NCBI GenBank assembly: GCA_964455185.1
Contig: CAYVUR010000014.1
Span: 1-19,470 of the forward strand
Source: CAISTG01 sp964455185
GTDB lineage: Bacteria; Patescibacteriota; Patescibacteriia; 2-01-FULL-39-33
Length of the DNA: 19,470 nucleotides
Direction: 5' to 3'
Shown here: piece by piece, positions 1 through 7,228 of the stretch
Layout of the letters: each line of letters opens with the position of its first letter
How positions within the stretch are numbered: the stretch's first letter is position 1
Position numbers and translations under genes: made by a program
The notes under the pieces: generated by a model
Told to the model about the DNA's origin: nothing
The model's database searches: none
Seen by the model: the letters and a program-made list of their open reading frames with translations, nothing else

Positions 1-55
1 CATCTTTGTTATCTAACAATCGATAAGTTTTATAAAAACTCAAAATATTGTTAAG
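1..55. repeat. Exact 55-nt direct copy of an internal ileS segment
   Basis: These 55 bases are identical, in the same orientation, to 11128-11182 inside ileS. Identity stops at base 56 (T here, C in ileS). The left extent is unknown because the copy touches the window edge. On the minus strand it would encode part of the IleRS sequence around FYKTYRLLDNKD, but no ileS reading frame continues to the right of it. A genuine partial duplication is possible. A length of exactly 55 at a sequence end also fits the shared k-mer left by a de Bruijn assembler using k=55. Confidence 0.9.
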
Positions 56-58
56 TTA

Positions 59-160
59 TTAAGTAATAAAAATCTTCAGCTTGATTAATTTTGGTAATTT
101 AACTATTTTTCTTGCTATTTTTTCGCCATCTTGAGCTAAAAATTCCTTATAAGAAATCAT
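59..160 (-). CDS. Possible 33-residue ORF overlapping the uvrA stop
   Basis: On the minus strand an ATG at 160-158 overlaps the uvrA TGA stop (ATGA). It opens a frame of 33 codons ending at TAA (61-59), just before the 55-nt repeat. The product begins MISYKEFLAQDGEKIARK and is basic, with a hydrophobic end. I do not recognise it. The ATGA overlap is the usual sign of translational coupling and argues for a real start. The short length and the doubtful sequence beyond base 55 mean it could be the head of a broken or misassembled longer gene, or chance. Confidence 0.3.
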   Translation of the reverse strand: MISYKEFLAQDGEKIARKIVKLPKLIKLKIFIT

Positions 161-3021
161 AAAATTTTTTTAAGATATTGCCCAGTATAGCTTTCTTTAA
201 CTTTTGCAACCTGCTCAGGAGTTCCTTGAGCTACAATATAACCTCCTTTATCGCCGCCCTCTGGACCTAAATCAATTATCCAATCAGCTGATTTAATTAC
301 TTCAAGATTATGCTCAATTATTAAGACTGAATTATCTTTATCAACTAACTTATTCAAAACTTGTAATAATCTTTTAATATCATCGAAGTGTAAACCGGTT
401 GTTGGCTCATCAAGAATATACAAAGTTTTACCGGTAGGACGACGAGAAAGCTCTGTCGCTAATTTAACACGTTGAGCTTCGCCACCAGAAAGAGTGGTAG
501 CTGGTTGACCTAAACGCAAATAACCCAAACCAACCTCATCCAAAATGTTCAGCTTATCAACTATCTGTTGTTCTGTTGCAAAAAAATTCTTAGCCTCTGC
601 TACTGACATATCCAAAACATCAGCAATATTTTTATCTTTATAATAAATTTCTAATGCTTCATGATTGTAGCGCTTACCATGGCACTCTTCACACTCGACG
701 TAAACATCTGGTAAAAATTGCATCTCAATTTTTACCATCCCATCACCAGAACAAGTTTCACAACGTCCGCCACCTTTAACATTAAAAGAAAAATGACCTT
801 GTTTAAAACCTCGCATTTTAGCTTCTGGTAAATTAGCATATAAATCACGAATATAGGTGAAAACTCCAGTATAAGTCGCAGGATTACTGCGTGGAGTTCT
901 ACCAATTGGTGATTGATCAATATTAATTACTTTATCTAAATTATCTAAACCTCTAATTTCTTTATGTTTACCCGGCAAATCTTTAGTTCTATAAAATCTA
1001 GCTGATAACGCTTTAGCTAAAATCTCATTCATTAAAGTTGATTTACCTGACCCAGAAACACCAGTAATCACCACTAATTTACCTAAAGGAATTTTAACAT
1101 CAATATTTTTTAAATTAAATTCAGAAGCTCCTAAAATTTCAATATACTTACCATTTCCTGCTCGCAATTGACTTCGTGCCTCAATTTTTTTAATACCTGA
1201 TAAATATTGTCCTGTCAAAGATTTTTTATTCTTTTTTATTTCTGACACTGTTCCTTGAGCAACTAATTCTCCTCCCATAATTCCTGCTCCTGGACCAATA
1301 TCAATTAACCAATCAGCATTTTCTATAATTTGTTGATCATGTTCTACAACAATTACCGAATTTCCTTTGTCTCGCAATAATTTCAAAGTATTAATTAATT
1401 TTTCAGTATTACGAGGATGTAAACCAATTGAAGGTTCATCTAAAACATAAGTGATAGACTCTAATCCAGAACCAATTTGTACGGCTAAACGAATACGTTG
1501 TGCCTCACCACCAGCTAACGTATTAGCAGCACGAGAAAGAGTTAGATAATTTAATCCAACATTTTGTAAATAAGAAAGCTTTTTTTCTATTTCTCTAATA
1601 ATCTGTTTAGCAATCTTTCCTTCTTTTTGGTTGACCCATTTCTTACTTAAACTAGAAATAAATGCTAATAAATCATCAATAGAAAAATCAGTTACTTGGG
1701 CAATATTTAATCCCTCAATTTTTACAGCTAAACTTTCTGAACGTAAACGAGCACCACAACAAACAGGACAAGTAGAAACTCGCATATAATCTTCGAGGGT
1801 TTTTTGTAAATATTCAGATTTAGTATCAGAATATTTTTCATCTAAAAATTTAATTAAACCATTAAAAATTAAATATTTACCATCAACTTCATATTCTTGA
1901 CCGTCTCCTTCAAAAATTAAATCAATAATTTTAGTTGGTAAATCAGCAACTGGCACATTAAGATTAAAATCATAACGTTTGGCAACTTGTTCTAATAATT
2001 TAAAATTAGAATTTTGACTAGCAAAATTACGACTCCAAGGTTTAATAGCTCCTTCAGCTAAAGTTAAGCGCTTATTAGGAATAATTAAATCTCTATCTGG
2101 TACTAACTTTACACCTAATCCACGACAAGCCGGGCAAGCGCCAAAAGGAGAGTTAAAAGAAAAAGTACGCGGCTCAATTTCATTAATGCTAATGCCACAA
2201 TTAGAACAAAAATAATATAAATTAAAGTTAATTTCTTCTTTGGTTTCAGGAAGCCAAACATTAACAAATCCATTGCTTAAATCCAAAGCTAATAAAATAG
2301 CCTTATTTAACCTTTGGCCAGAAACATCTTTTAAGTTCTGCTTCTTAATTTCTTCAGTAATAGATAAATTATCTACTTCAACTTCAATAATATGATTAGT
2401 ATCTTTATCTAAAACTAGTTTACCTGCTAAAATTTCTGAAGCTTCATAAAAAATTCCATCAATTCTAAAAATCTCATAATTAGCTTTAATTAAATTATCA
2501 ATTATCTTAGTATGAGTTCCTTTCTTTGATATAATTACAGGAGCAAGCAAAGATATTTTTGTACCTAAAGGTAAAAGAGAAAGTCTTTCTAAAATTTGTA
2601 ATGGTGTTTGTTTAAATAATTTTTGTCCACATTTATGACAATATACTGTTCCTATCTTAGCATAAAGCAATCGAAGATAATCATAAATTTCAGTAATTGT
2701 ACCAACAGTAGATCTTGGATTGATTAATGAAGATTTTTGATCAATAGCAATTGTTGGTGATAATCCTTCAATAGTATCCACATCTGGCTTATCCATCAAA
2801 TCTAAAAATTGTTTAGCATAAGAAGAAAACGATTCAGCATAACGTCTCTGCCCTTCAGCATAAATAGTATCAAAAGCTAAAGAAGATTTTCCAGAACCAG
2901 AAAGACCAGTGATGACCACTAATTTTTCTTTGGGTATTTCAACTGAAATATTTTTAAGATTATTAACGCGAGAACCGCTAACTTTGATAACGCGGCGAGT
3001 CGCTAAACCGGCTTTAGCCAT
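157..3021 (-). CDS. uvrA: UvrABC excision nuclease subunit A
   Basis: This is the damage-recognition ATPase of nucleotide excision repair. It works as a dimer that scans DNA and loads UvrB. The full ABC-ATPase architecture is visible in 954 residues, close to the family norm. The first Walker A is GLSGSGKS (residues 39-46) and the second is GVSGSGKS in the C-terminal half. The signatures LAGGEAQR and LSGGEAQR are each followed by a Walker B ending LDEPS or LDEPT. Zinc-binding CxxC pairs are present (CHKC, CSNC/CPAC, CPVC, CETC/CEEC). I chose the ATG at 3021 (MAKAGLATRR) over an upstream TTG, because it starts at the conserved N-terminus and leaves about 20 nt after the predicted start of transcription. 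It has its own promoter just upstream. I see no LexA-like palindrome there, so SOS control is not evident. No uvrB or uvrC is in the window. Confidence 0.97.
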   Translation of the reverse strand: MAKAGLATRRVIKVSGSRVNNLKNISVEIPKEKLVVITGLSGSGKSSLAFDTIYAEGQRRYAESFSSYAKQFLDLMDKPDVDTIEGLSPTIAIDQKSSLINPRSTVGTITEIYDYLRLLYAKIGTVYCHKCGQKLFKQTPLQILERLSLLPLGTKISLLAPVIISKKGTHTKIIDNLIKANYEIFRIDGIFYEASEILAGKLVLDKDTNHIIEVEVDNLSITEEIKKQNLKDVSGQRLNKAILLALDLSNGFVNVWLPETKEEINFNLYYFCSNCGISINEIEPRTFSFNSPFGACPACRGLGVKLVPDRDLIIPNKRLTLAEGAIKPWSRNFASQNSNFKLLEQVAKRYDFNLNVPVADLPTKIIDLIFEGDGQEYEVDGKYLIFNGLIKFLDEKYSDTKSEYLQKTLEDYMRVSTCPVCCGARLRSESLAVKIEGLNIAQVTDFSIDDLLAFISSLSKKWVNQKEGKIAKQIIREIEKKLSYLQNVGLNYLTLSRAANTLAGGEAQRIRLAVQIGSGLESITYVLDEPSIGLHPRNTEKLINTLKLLRDKGNSVIVVEHDQQIIENADWLIDIGPGAGIMGGELVAQGTVSEIKKNKKSLTGQYLSGIKKIEARSQLRAGNGKYIEILGASEFNLKNIDVKIPLGKLVVITGVSGSGKSTLMNEILAKALSARFYRTKDLPGKHKEIRGLDNLDKVINIDQSPIGRTPRSNPATYTGVFTYIRDLYANLPEAKMRGFKQGHFSFNVKGGGRCETCSGDGMVKIEMQFLPDVYVECEECHGKRYNHEALEIYYKDKNIADVLDMSVAEAKNFFATEQQIVDKLNILDEVGLGYLRLGQPATTLSGGEAQRVKLATELSRRPTGKTLYILDEPTTGLHFDDIKRLLQVLNKLVDKDNSVLIIEHNLEVIKSADWIIDLGPEGGDKGGYIVAQGTPEQVAKVKESYTGQYLKKIL

Positions 3022-3050
3022 AATCAAAAATATTATTAAAGTCAACAGAT

Positions 3051-3079
3051 ATTATACAGTAATAAAAACAAATGGTCAA
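3051..3079 (-). promoter_or_regulatory. Promoter of uvrA
   Basis: On the minus strand a -35 element TTGACC (3079-3074) and a perfect -10 TATAAT (3056-3051) are separated by 17 nt. Transcription would start near 3044, about 23 nt before the uvrA ATG. Confidence 0.75.
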
Positions 3080-3095
3080 ATCAACCAACAAAATA

Positions 3096-3122
3096 AATAA
3101 AAAGGCGTCCCTAAGGGGACGC
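3096..3122 (-). terminator. Rho-independent terminator after the 83-residue gene
   Basis: A 7-bp GC-rich hairpin has arms GCGTCCC (3105-3111) and GGGACGC (3116-3122) and a 4-nt loop. On the minus strand it is followed, after two C residues, by TTTTTATTTATTTT. It separates the small gene from the uvrA promoter. Confidence 0.85.
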
Positions 3123-3181
3123 ACAAAAAATGTTCTAGATATAAACTTTTAAAAATAGTCTTTGAAACGATGTTTACGAGA

Positions 3182-3433
3182 CTAAAATTTTTTACTTCGA
3201 ATAACGCAATTGGCTTTAAGAACTGGACCATTATCTTTACGGACGTAAAGATTGAAATTCAAACTGGGAATTCTAGAGAGAAAATCGACTAATTTCCATG
3301 GACACTCCACTACTCGAATCGTTTCTCCTTCATAAGAAAGCTCTTGAATTTCTTCGAAAGGAAGAACTCTAAAAATCGCCTCATTAGTTTGCTGATCTCG
3401 AGGCTCAACCAACCACCTGTAATTCCCTTCCAT
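3182..3433 (-). CDS. Hypothetical 83-residue soluble protein
   Basis: I do not recognise this protein. It is 83 residues long, mixed in charge and rich in predicted strands, with no signal peptide or membrane segment. Two isolated cysteines do not form a metal motif. The start is well supported: GGAGGA (3446-3441) lies 7 nt before the ATG, one of the few textbook Shine-Dalgarno sequences in the window. The gene forms its own unit, with a predicted promoter at 3515-3543, a structured leader and a strong terminator. Its base composition is less AT-rich than its neighbours'. That, together with the good ribosome site and separate promoter, suggests a well-expressed small protein, though this is inference. 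Confidence 0.75.
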   Translation of the reverse strand: MEGNYRWLVEPRDQQTNEAIFRVLPFEEIQELSYEGETIRVVECPWKLVDFLSRIPSLNFNLYVRKDNGPVLKANCVIRSKKF

Positions 3434-3469
3434 TTTTTAATCCTCCACTGTTAAAGTTCTATATTGCTC

Positions 3470-3508
3470 TTACCTTTTTAGGTAAAAAAACCCTTAACCA
3501 CTAAGGGC
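3470..3508 (-). promoter_or_regulatory. Terminator-like hairpin in the leader of the 83-residue gene
   Basis: Read on the minus strand, the leader starts almost at once with a 6-bp hairpin, CCCTTA/TAAGGG (3507-3491), followed by seven T residues (3490-3484). This is an intrinsic-terminator shape placed right after the predicted transcription start. A second small hairpin, TTACC/GGTAA (3485-3470), uses the end of the T run. It could be an early attenuator, a 5' mRNA-stabilising structure, or a second terminator for transcripts coming from the upstream gene. Confidence 0.45.
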
Positions 3509-3514
3509 AAAATA

Positions 3515-3543
3515 ATATTAATACTTATTTTTATTATTGTCAA
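3515..3543 (-). promoter_or_regulatory. Promoter of the 83-residue gene
   Basis: On the minus strand a consensus -35 TTGACA (3543-3538) is followed after 17 nt by TAATAT (3520-3515), a weaker -10. The predicted start is near 3508, giving a leader of about 75 nt. Confidence 0.55.
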
Positions 3544-3545
3544 AT

Positions 3546-3578
3546 AAAAATACCTGACTTTTAAGATCAGGTATTTTT
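3546..3578. terminator. Bidirectional terminator after the 160-residue gene
   Basis: A 12-bp perfect inverted repeat has arms AAAAATACCTGA (3546-3557) and TCAGGTATTTTT (3567-3578) and a 9-nt loop. It has A/T tails on both sides and lies just past the stop of the membrane-protein gene. Confidence 0.85.
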
Positions 3579-3587
3579 ATCTCTAAA

Positions 3588-4070
3588 TTATTTAAGATTT
3601 TTTCTTAAAGAGAAAAAATATTTAAGTGACATTATAATCCAAAAAACAAATCCAACTAAAGATATTATCCAACCAATTAAAGGAATTATTCCAATCAAAC
3701 CAGAAAAATAAGGAACTAAAATTAAAATGTAAAACCATTTTTTCTTATCTTCTTTAGCAGTTTCAAAAACTGTTTTATCGGTCATGCCCCAATGATAGGT
3801 ATTAAATAAACTAATAATAGCCATAATAATCATGACTATTAAAATCAAAACACTAATTAAAAAGGTAACCCCAGCCATAGCACCTAAACTACCGGCTCCA
3901 ACAGCCGTTTGGCCAGCTAACAAGGAATTAATCGCTTCAGCAGATTGTCCTGATTGAGTAACTTGGGCAGTATTAACTGCTTTTTGAGCTGCTTCTACTG
4001 CTTGCTGTTGCATTAATTGCATTTCTTCAACAGTAGGAATAGCTGTTGCTTGTAAAATAAAAGATAACAT
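3588..4070 (-). CDS. Hypothetical membrane protein, 160 residues
   Basis: I cannot assign a function. An N-terminal part of about 60 residues is rich in Gln, Ala and Ser (for example MQLMQQQAVEAAQKAV) and looks helical. Three hydrophobic segments follow: around residues 65-90, around 112-125, and 130-150 (IGWIISLVGFVFWIIMSL). A basic tail ends SLRKNLK. A charged stretch, KEDKKKW, lies between the first two segments. An AAGGG ribosome site stands about 9 nt before the ATG. The gene is 68 nt downstream of porB and on the same strand, with no clear terminator between them, so co-transcription with porB is possible. The stop is followed by a bidirectional terminator. Confidence 0.8.
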   Translation of the reverse strand: MLSFILQATAIPTVEEMQLMQQQAVEAAQKAVNTAQVTQSGQSAEAINSLLAGQTAVGAGSLGAMAGVTFLISVLILIVMIIMAIISLFNTYHWGMTDKTVFETAKEDKKKWFYILILVPYFSGLIGIIPLIGWIISLVGFVFWIIMSLKYFFSLRKNLK

Positions 4071-4084
4071 AAAATTTTCCCTTC

Positions 4085-4112
4085 TTTTCTGATGCTTAAA
4101 ATAATCAGAAAA
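4085..4112 (-). promoter_or_regulatory. Leader hairpin before the 160-residue membrane gene
   Basis: A 9-bp inverted repeat, TTTTCTGAT (4085-4093) and ATCAGAAAA (4104-4112), sits directly against the GAAGGG ribosome site on the minus strand. It has no T run and so is not a terminator. It could affect translation or act as a processing site between porB and this gene. A TATAAT at 4126-4121 might be a -10, but I see no matching -35. Confidence 0.3.
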
Positions 4113-4138
4113 ATTAATTTATTATAATTAAATTATTA

Positions 4139-5047
4139 TTACATTAGATTAAACTCTTTAATATTTTCATCACACATTGTTTGCCACTTAATTATTTCTT
4201 TTTTACCTGCTTCATTTTTAAATAAATGTTTAAACCTTTTTTGAAGAGAAAGAAATTTCTCAATTGGTTCTTTTTTGTTAATTTTCATTTTACTAGATAA
4301 TTCACCATTTATATATTCAACTATTGGATAATAACCAGTAGAAAAAGCTAATCTAGCAATAGTTATGGTATCTTTAGGTTCACTACCCCAACCAGGAATA
4401 CAAGGAACATATACTTGAATATATTTTGGTCCTTTAATATTTAAAGCTTTTTTTACTTTAGCTACAAAATCAAGCGGATAACCAATAGTAGCTGTAGCTA
4501 CATAAGAAATGTGGTGTGCTAAAGCAATTTTAATCATATCTTTTTTACGTGTTGGATTACCAAACGATTGTTTACCAGCTGGAGCAGTAGTTGTATAAGC
4601 ATTAGGAGGAGTTGATCCAGAAGTTTGATAACCAGTATTTTGATAAGCTTCATTATCATAACAGACATATAAAACATTATCTCCTCTCTCCCACATACCA
4701 GAAAGATGCCCAATACCAATATCAAAAGTAGCACCATCGCCTCCCACGGCTACTACATTAATATTTTCCTTACCTTGTCTCTTTAAAGCAGCAGCAATAC
4801 CAGTAGCCAAACAAGCCGAATTCTCAAATAATGAATGAATCCAAGGAATCTTAAAACTGGACATTGGATATTGAGTTGTTGTCACCTCGCTACAACCAGT
4901 GGCATTGGTCATAATTGAATTAGGGCCAATAGCATCAGTTAATAATCTAGCGGCAATAATCATGCCACAACCAGCGCAAGCGCTGTGTCCCGGATTAAGT
5001 AAATGTGACAACGGTGTTTTATACTTTTTAACTTTAATATCTTTCAT
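4139..5047 (-). CDS. porB: 2-oxoacid:ferredoxin oxidoreductase beta subunit (pyruvate type)
   Basis: This is the thiamine-diphosphate subunit of the POR complex, which oxidises pyruvate (or a related 2-oxoacid) to acyl-CoA with reduction of ferredoxin. The ThDP/Mg motif is GGDGATFDIG (about 102-111), continuing to DNEAYQNTG (about 131-139). The [4Fe-4S] ligands expected in the family are C24 and C27 (CAGCG), C52 (TGCSE) and a late cysteine in VPCIPGW. At 302 residues it has the usual length for a separate beta subunit. Its partners porG, porD and porA lie about 2.2 kb upstream on the same strand, split off by the rmlB-rmlA fusion and two terminators. It must therefore be expressed from its own promoter, apparently as a leaderless mRNA. 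Pyruvate as substrate follows from the motif style and the PorA sequence; 2-oxoisovalerate cannot be excluded. Confidence 0.95.
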   Translation of the reverse strand: MKDIKVKKYKTPLSHLLNPGHSACAGCGMIIAARLLTDAIGPNSIMTNATGCSEVTTTQYPMSSFKIPWIHSLFENSACLATGIAAALKRQGKENINVVAVGGDGATFDIGIGHLSGMWERGDNVLYVCYDNEAYQNTGYQTSGSTPPNAYTTTAPAGKQSFGNPTRKKDMIKIALAHHISYVATATIGYPLDFVAKVKKALNIKGPKYIQVYVPCIPGWGSEPKDTITIARLAFSTGYYPIVEYINGELSSKMKINKKEPIEKFLSLQKRFKHLFKNEAGKKEIIKWQTMCDENIKEFNLM

Positions 5048-5054
5048 ATAATAT

Positions 5055-5083
5055 ATTTTAACATTGATTAATTTTTTTTACAA
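5055..5083 (-). promoter_or_regulatory. Promoter of porB, probably leaderless
   Basis: On the minus strand TTGTAA (5083-5078) and TAAAAT (5060-5055) are 17 nt apart. Only 7 nt separate the -10 from the porB ATG, so the transcript should start at or next to the start codon. No ribosome-binding site is present. Confidence 0.5.
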
Positions 5084-5107
5084 AAAACCGGATTTGAGTA
5101 AATCCGG
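5082..5107 (-). terminator. Terminator of the rmlB-rmlA fusion gene
   Basis: The 8-bp perfect stem CCGGATTT (5088-5095)/AAATCCGG (5100-5107) has a 4-nt loop. On the minus strand it is followed by TTTTTT. It lies between the fusion gene and porB. Confidence 0.85.
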
Positions 5108-5125
5108 ATTGTAAATTTAATATAA

Positions 5126-7078
5126 TTAATTATTTTTTAATCTAAAATTAATTAATCTTTTACGAATTAATTCTTGTTGTTTAATACAAAATTCTTTAAT
5201 TGCCTGATCTAAGATTGGATCAAACTTTTGATTAATTCCTCTATTTTTTACTACAATAGATGCTTCTAATAATGTATCATGAGTTCCTGCATCAAGCCAA
5301 GCACCTTCAAAAATGGTTGTTTTTAATTCATTCTGACTTAAATAATAATTATGTAAATCTACTATTTCCAATTCTCCTCTAGCAGAAGGCTTTAGTTGTT
5401 TAGCCAATTCAACTACTCGATGGTCATATAAATATAAACCTGTAATAGCATAATCACTAACCCATTCTTTGGGTTTTTCAACAATAAATTCAGGTTTAAT
5501 ATCAGCTCCAAATTTAATTACTCCAAATCTTTCCGGATCAGGAACTTTAGTAACAAATATTTGTCCACCTTTTTCAAATTGTTTAATTTGTATTGAAAAA
5601 TCATCTTCAAAAATATTATCACCTAAAATTAAGGCGACATTATTATTATCAATATGATTTTCTCCTAAAATAAAAGCTTCTGGTAATCCACGTGGTTCAG
5701 TTTGAACTTTAAAAGATATTTGTATACCATAACTATCTAATACTGAACTCAATAAATTAATAAACTGACCACTGTGTTCTGGAGAAACAATTATTAAAAT
5801 ATCTTTAATACCAGCTTTAATTAAAATATTAAGTGGATAAAAAATCATAGGACGATCATAAACAGGTAATAATTGCTTAGAAGTAACAATAGTAGATGGA
5901 TAAAGTCTAGTAGCAGAACCTCCGGCTAAAACAATGCCTTTAATTTCTTTAACTTCATTCTTATCTTTAATAATATTAGAATTACTAACTTTCTTAATAT
6001 CTATATTGGTATTTTTAATTTCTTGTTTATTAGTTGAAATTATTTCAATCATAGATGAAGATGAAGAAACATTTTCTTTATTACTATATTGTTTATTATA
6101 ATATTCCTGATAACTACCATCTTTTACTCGACGCCACCAAGACTGATTTTTTAAATACCAATTAATTGTTTCTCGTAATCCTAACTCAAAATCAATTTCT
6201 TGTTTCCAACCTAATTCTTTTTTTATTTTTGATGAATCTATGGCATAACGTAAATCATGTCCTGGACGATCTTTAACAAATTCAATCATTTCTTCTCCTT
6301 TGCCCATTAATTGTAAAATTTTATAAGTTATTTCTTTATTACTTTTTTCACAATCTCCACCTATACAATAAGTTTCACCAATTTTACCTTTATGAATTAT
6401 TAAATCAATGGCACTACAATGATCTAAAACATGAATCCAATCACGAATATTGCGTCCATCACCATAAAGTGGAATTTTTTTATTATCAATAAGATTAGAA
6501 ATAAATAAAGGGATTAATTTTTCTGGAAATTGATAAGGTCCATAATTATTAGAACAATTAGAAATTGTAATTGGTAACCCATAAGTATAATGATAAGCAC
6601 GAACTAAATGATCAGAAGCAGCTTTAGAAGCACTATAAGGGCTATGAGGATTATAAGGCGTTTTTTCATTAAAAGGATTTTCTTTAAATTCTAAAGAACC
6701 AAATACTTCATCAGTAGAAACATGATGAAACCTAACATTATTAGATTTAGCTGACTCTAATAAATTATATGTACCTAAAAAATTAGTTTTAACAAAAGAA
6801 GAAGCATCAAGTATTGAACGATCAACATGTGATTCGGCAGCAAAATGAATTACAATATCAACTTTTTTAACTAAATCTTCAACTAAATTTTTGTCTAAAA
6901 TATTTCCTTTAACAAAACAATAGCGATGATCATTTTCTAAATCTTTAAGATTTTCTAAATTACCAGCATAAGTTAAAGCGTCAATATTTATAATTTGATA
7001 ATTTAAATATTTATTTAAAATATATCTAATAAAATTAGATCCAATAAATCCTGCTCCTCCTGTTACAAGTAATTTCAT
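5126..7078 (-). CDS. rmlBA: Fused dTDP-glucose 4,6-dehydratase / glucose-1-phosphate thymidylyltransferase
   Basis: A single 650-residue frame joins two consecutive enzymes of dTDP-sugar (for example dTDP-rhamnose) synthesis. Residues 1 to about 330 are RmlB: NAD-binding GGAGFIG (7-13), catalytic STDEV (121-125) and the YSASK pair Tyr148/Lys152. Residues about 378-650 are RmlA: nucleotide loop LAGGSATR (384-391), SKQLLP with Lys401, LGDNIF, and WLDAGTHDTLLEAS. RmlA makes dTDP-glucose and RmlB converts it to the 4-keto-6-deoxy sugar, so the order in the protein is the reverse of the pathway. The joining segment (about 332-377) is rich in Ser, Asn and Lys and looks like a flexible linker. RmlA differs slightly from the usual form (SATR for SGTR, GLPEAF for GLAQAF), and its tail diverges. 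The gene has its own promoter and terminator. No rmlC or rmlD is nearby. Confidence 0.93.
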   Translation of the reverse strand: MKLLVTGGAGFIGSNFIRYILNKYLNYQIINIDALTYAGNLENLKDLENDHRYCFVKGNILDKNLVEDLVKKVDIVIHFAAESHVDRSILDASSFVKTNFLGTYNLLESAKSNNVRFHHVSTDEVFGSLEFKENPFNEKTPYNPHSPYSASKAASDHLVRAYHYTYGLPITISNCSNNYGPYQFPEKLIPLFISNLIDNKKIPLYGDGRNIRDWIHVLDHCSAIDLIIHKGKIGETYCIGGDCEKSNKEITYKILQLMGKGEEMIEFVKDRPGHDLRYAIDSSKIKKELGWKQEIDFELGLRETINWYLKNQSWWRRVKDGSYQEYYNKQYSNKENVSSSSSMIEIISTNKQEIKNTNIDIKKVSNSNIIKDKNEVKEIKGIVLAGGSATRLYPSTIVTSKQLLPVYDRPMIFYPLNILIKAGIKDILIIVSPEHSGQFINLLSSVLDSYGIQISFKVQTEPRGLPEAFILGENHIDNNNVALILGDNIFEDDFSIQIKQFEKGGQIFVTKVPDPERFGVIKFGADIKPEFIVEKPKEWVSDYAITGLYLYDHRVVELAKQLKPSARGELEIVDLHNYYLSQNELKTTIFEGAWLDAGTHDTLLEASIVVKNRGINQKFDPILDQAIKEFCIKQQELIRKRLINFRLKNN

Positions 7079-7098
7079 AGTTTTTTATATTTTTTGCT

Positions 7099-7127
7099 AT
7101 CTTAACAAATAAATTTTTTAATAGCAA
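7099..7127 (-). promoter_or_regulatory. Promoter of the rmlB-rmlA gene
   Basis: On the minus strand TTGCTA (7127-7122) and TAAGAT (7104-7099) lie 17 nt apart, about 20 nt before the ATG. An inverted repeat, TTTGCTAT (7093-7100) and ATAGCAAA (7121-7128), covers both promoter elements and could be an operator, but may be chance in such AT-rich DNA. Confidence 0.4.
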
Positions 7128-7177
7128 ATTAATTATAAATTAAACAAAAATTAACTTGAAAATTAAAATTAAATAAA

Positions 7178-7223
7178 AAAATCAATTTCTAAAATTTATA
7201 TATTAATTCTAGAAATTGATTTT
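7178..7223. terminator. Terminator after porA
   Basis: A 14-bp inverted repeat, AAAATCAATTTCTA (7178-7191) and TAGAAATTGATTTT (7210-7223), has an 18-nt AT-rich loop and a T run following on the minus strand. It directly follows the porA stop codon. Confidence 0.7.
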
Positions 7224-7228
7224 AAAAT

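Noticed and set aside
3022..3045. Upstream TTG start for uvrA adding 8 hydrophobic residues
   Set aside because: It sits at the predicted transcription start, leaving no room for initiation upstream. MAKAGLATRR at 3021 fits better.
3044..3060. Possible LexA/SOS box near the uvrA promoter (two ACAG tetramers)
   Set aside because: The tetramers are in direct, not inverted, orientation and do not form a LexA palindrome.
7093..7128. Inverted repeat TTTGCTAT/ATAGCAAA as an operator of the rmlB-rmlA promoter
   Set aside because: An 8-nt repeat spaced by 20 nt in such AT-rich DNA can arise by chance, and no matching site is seen elsewhere. Noted only within the promoter entry.
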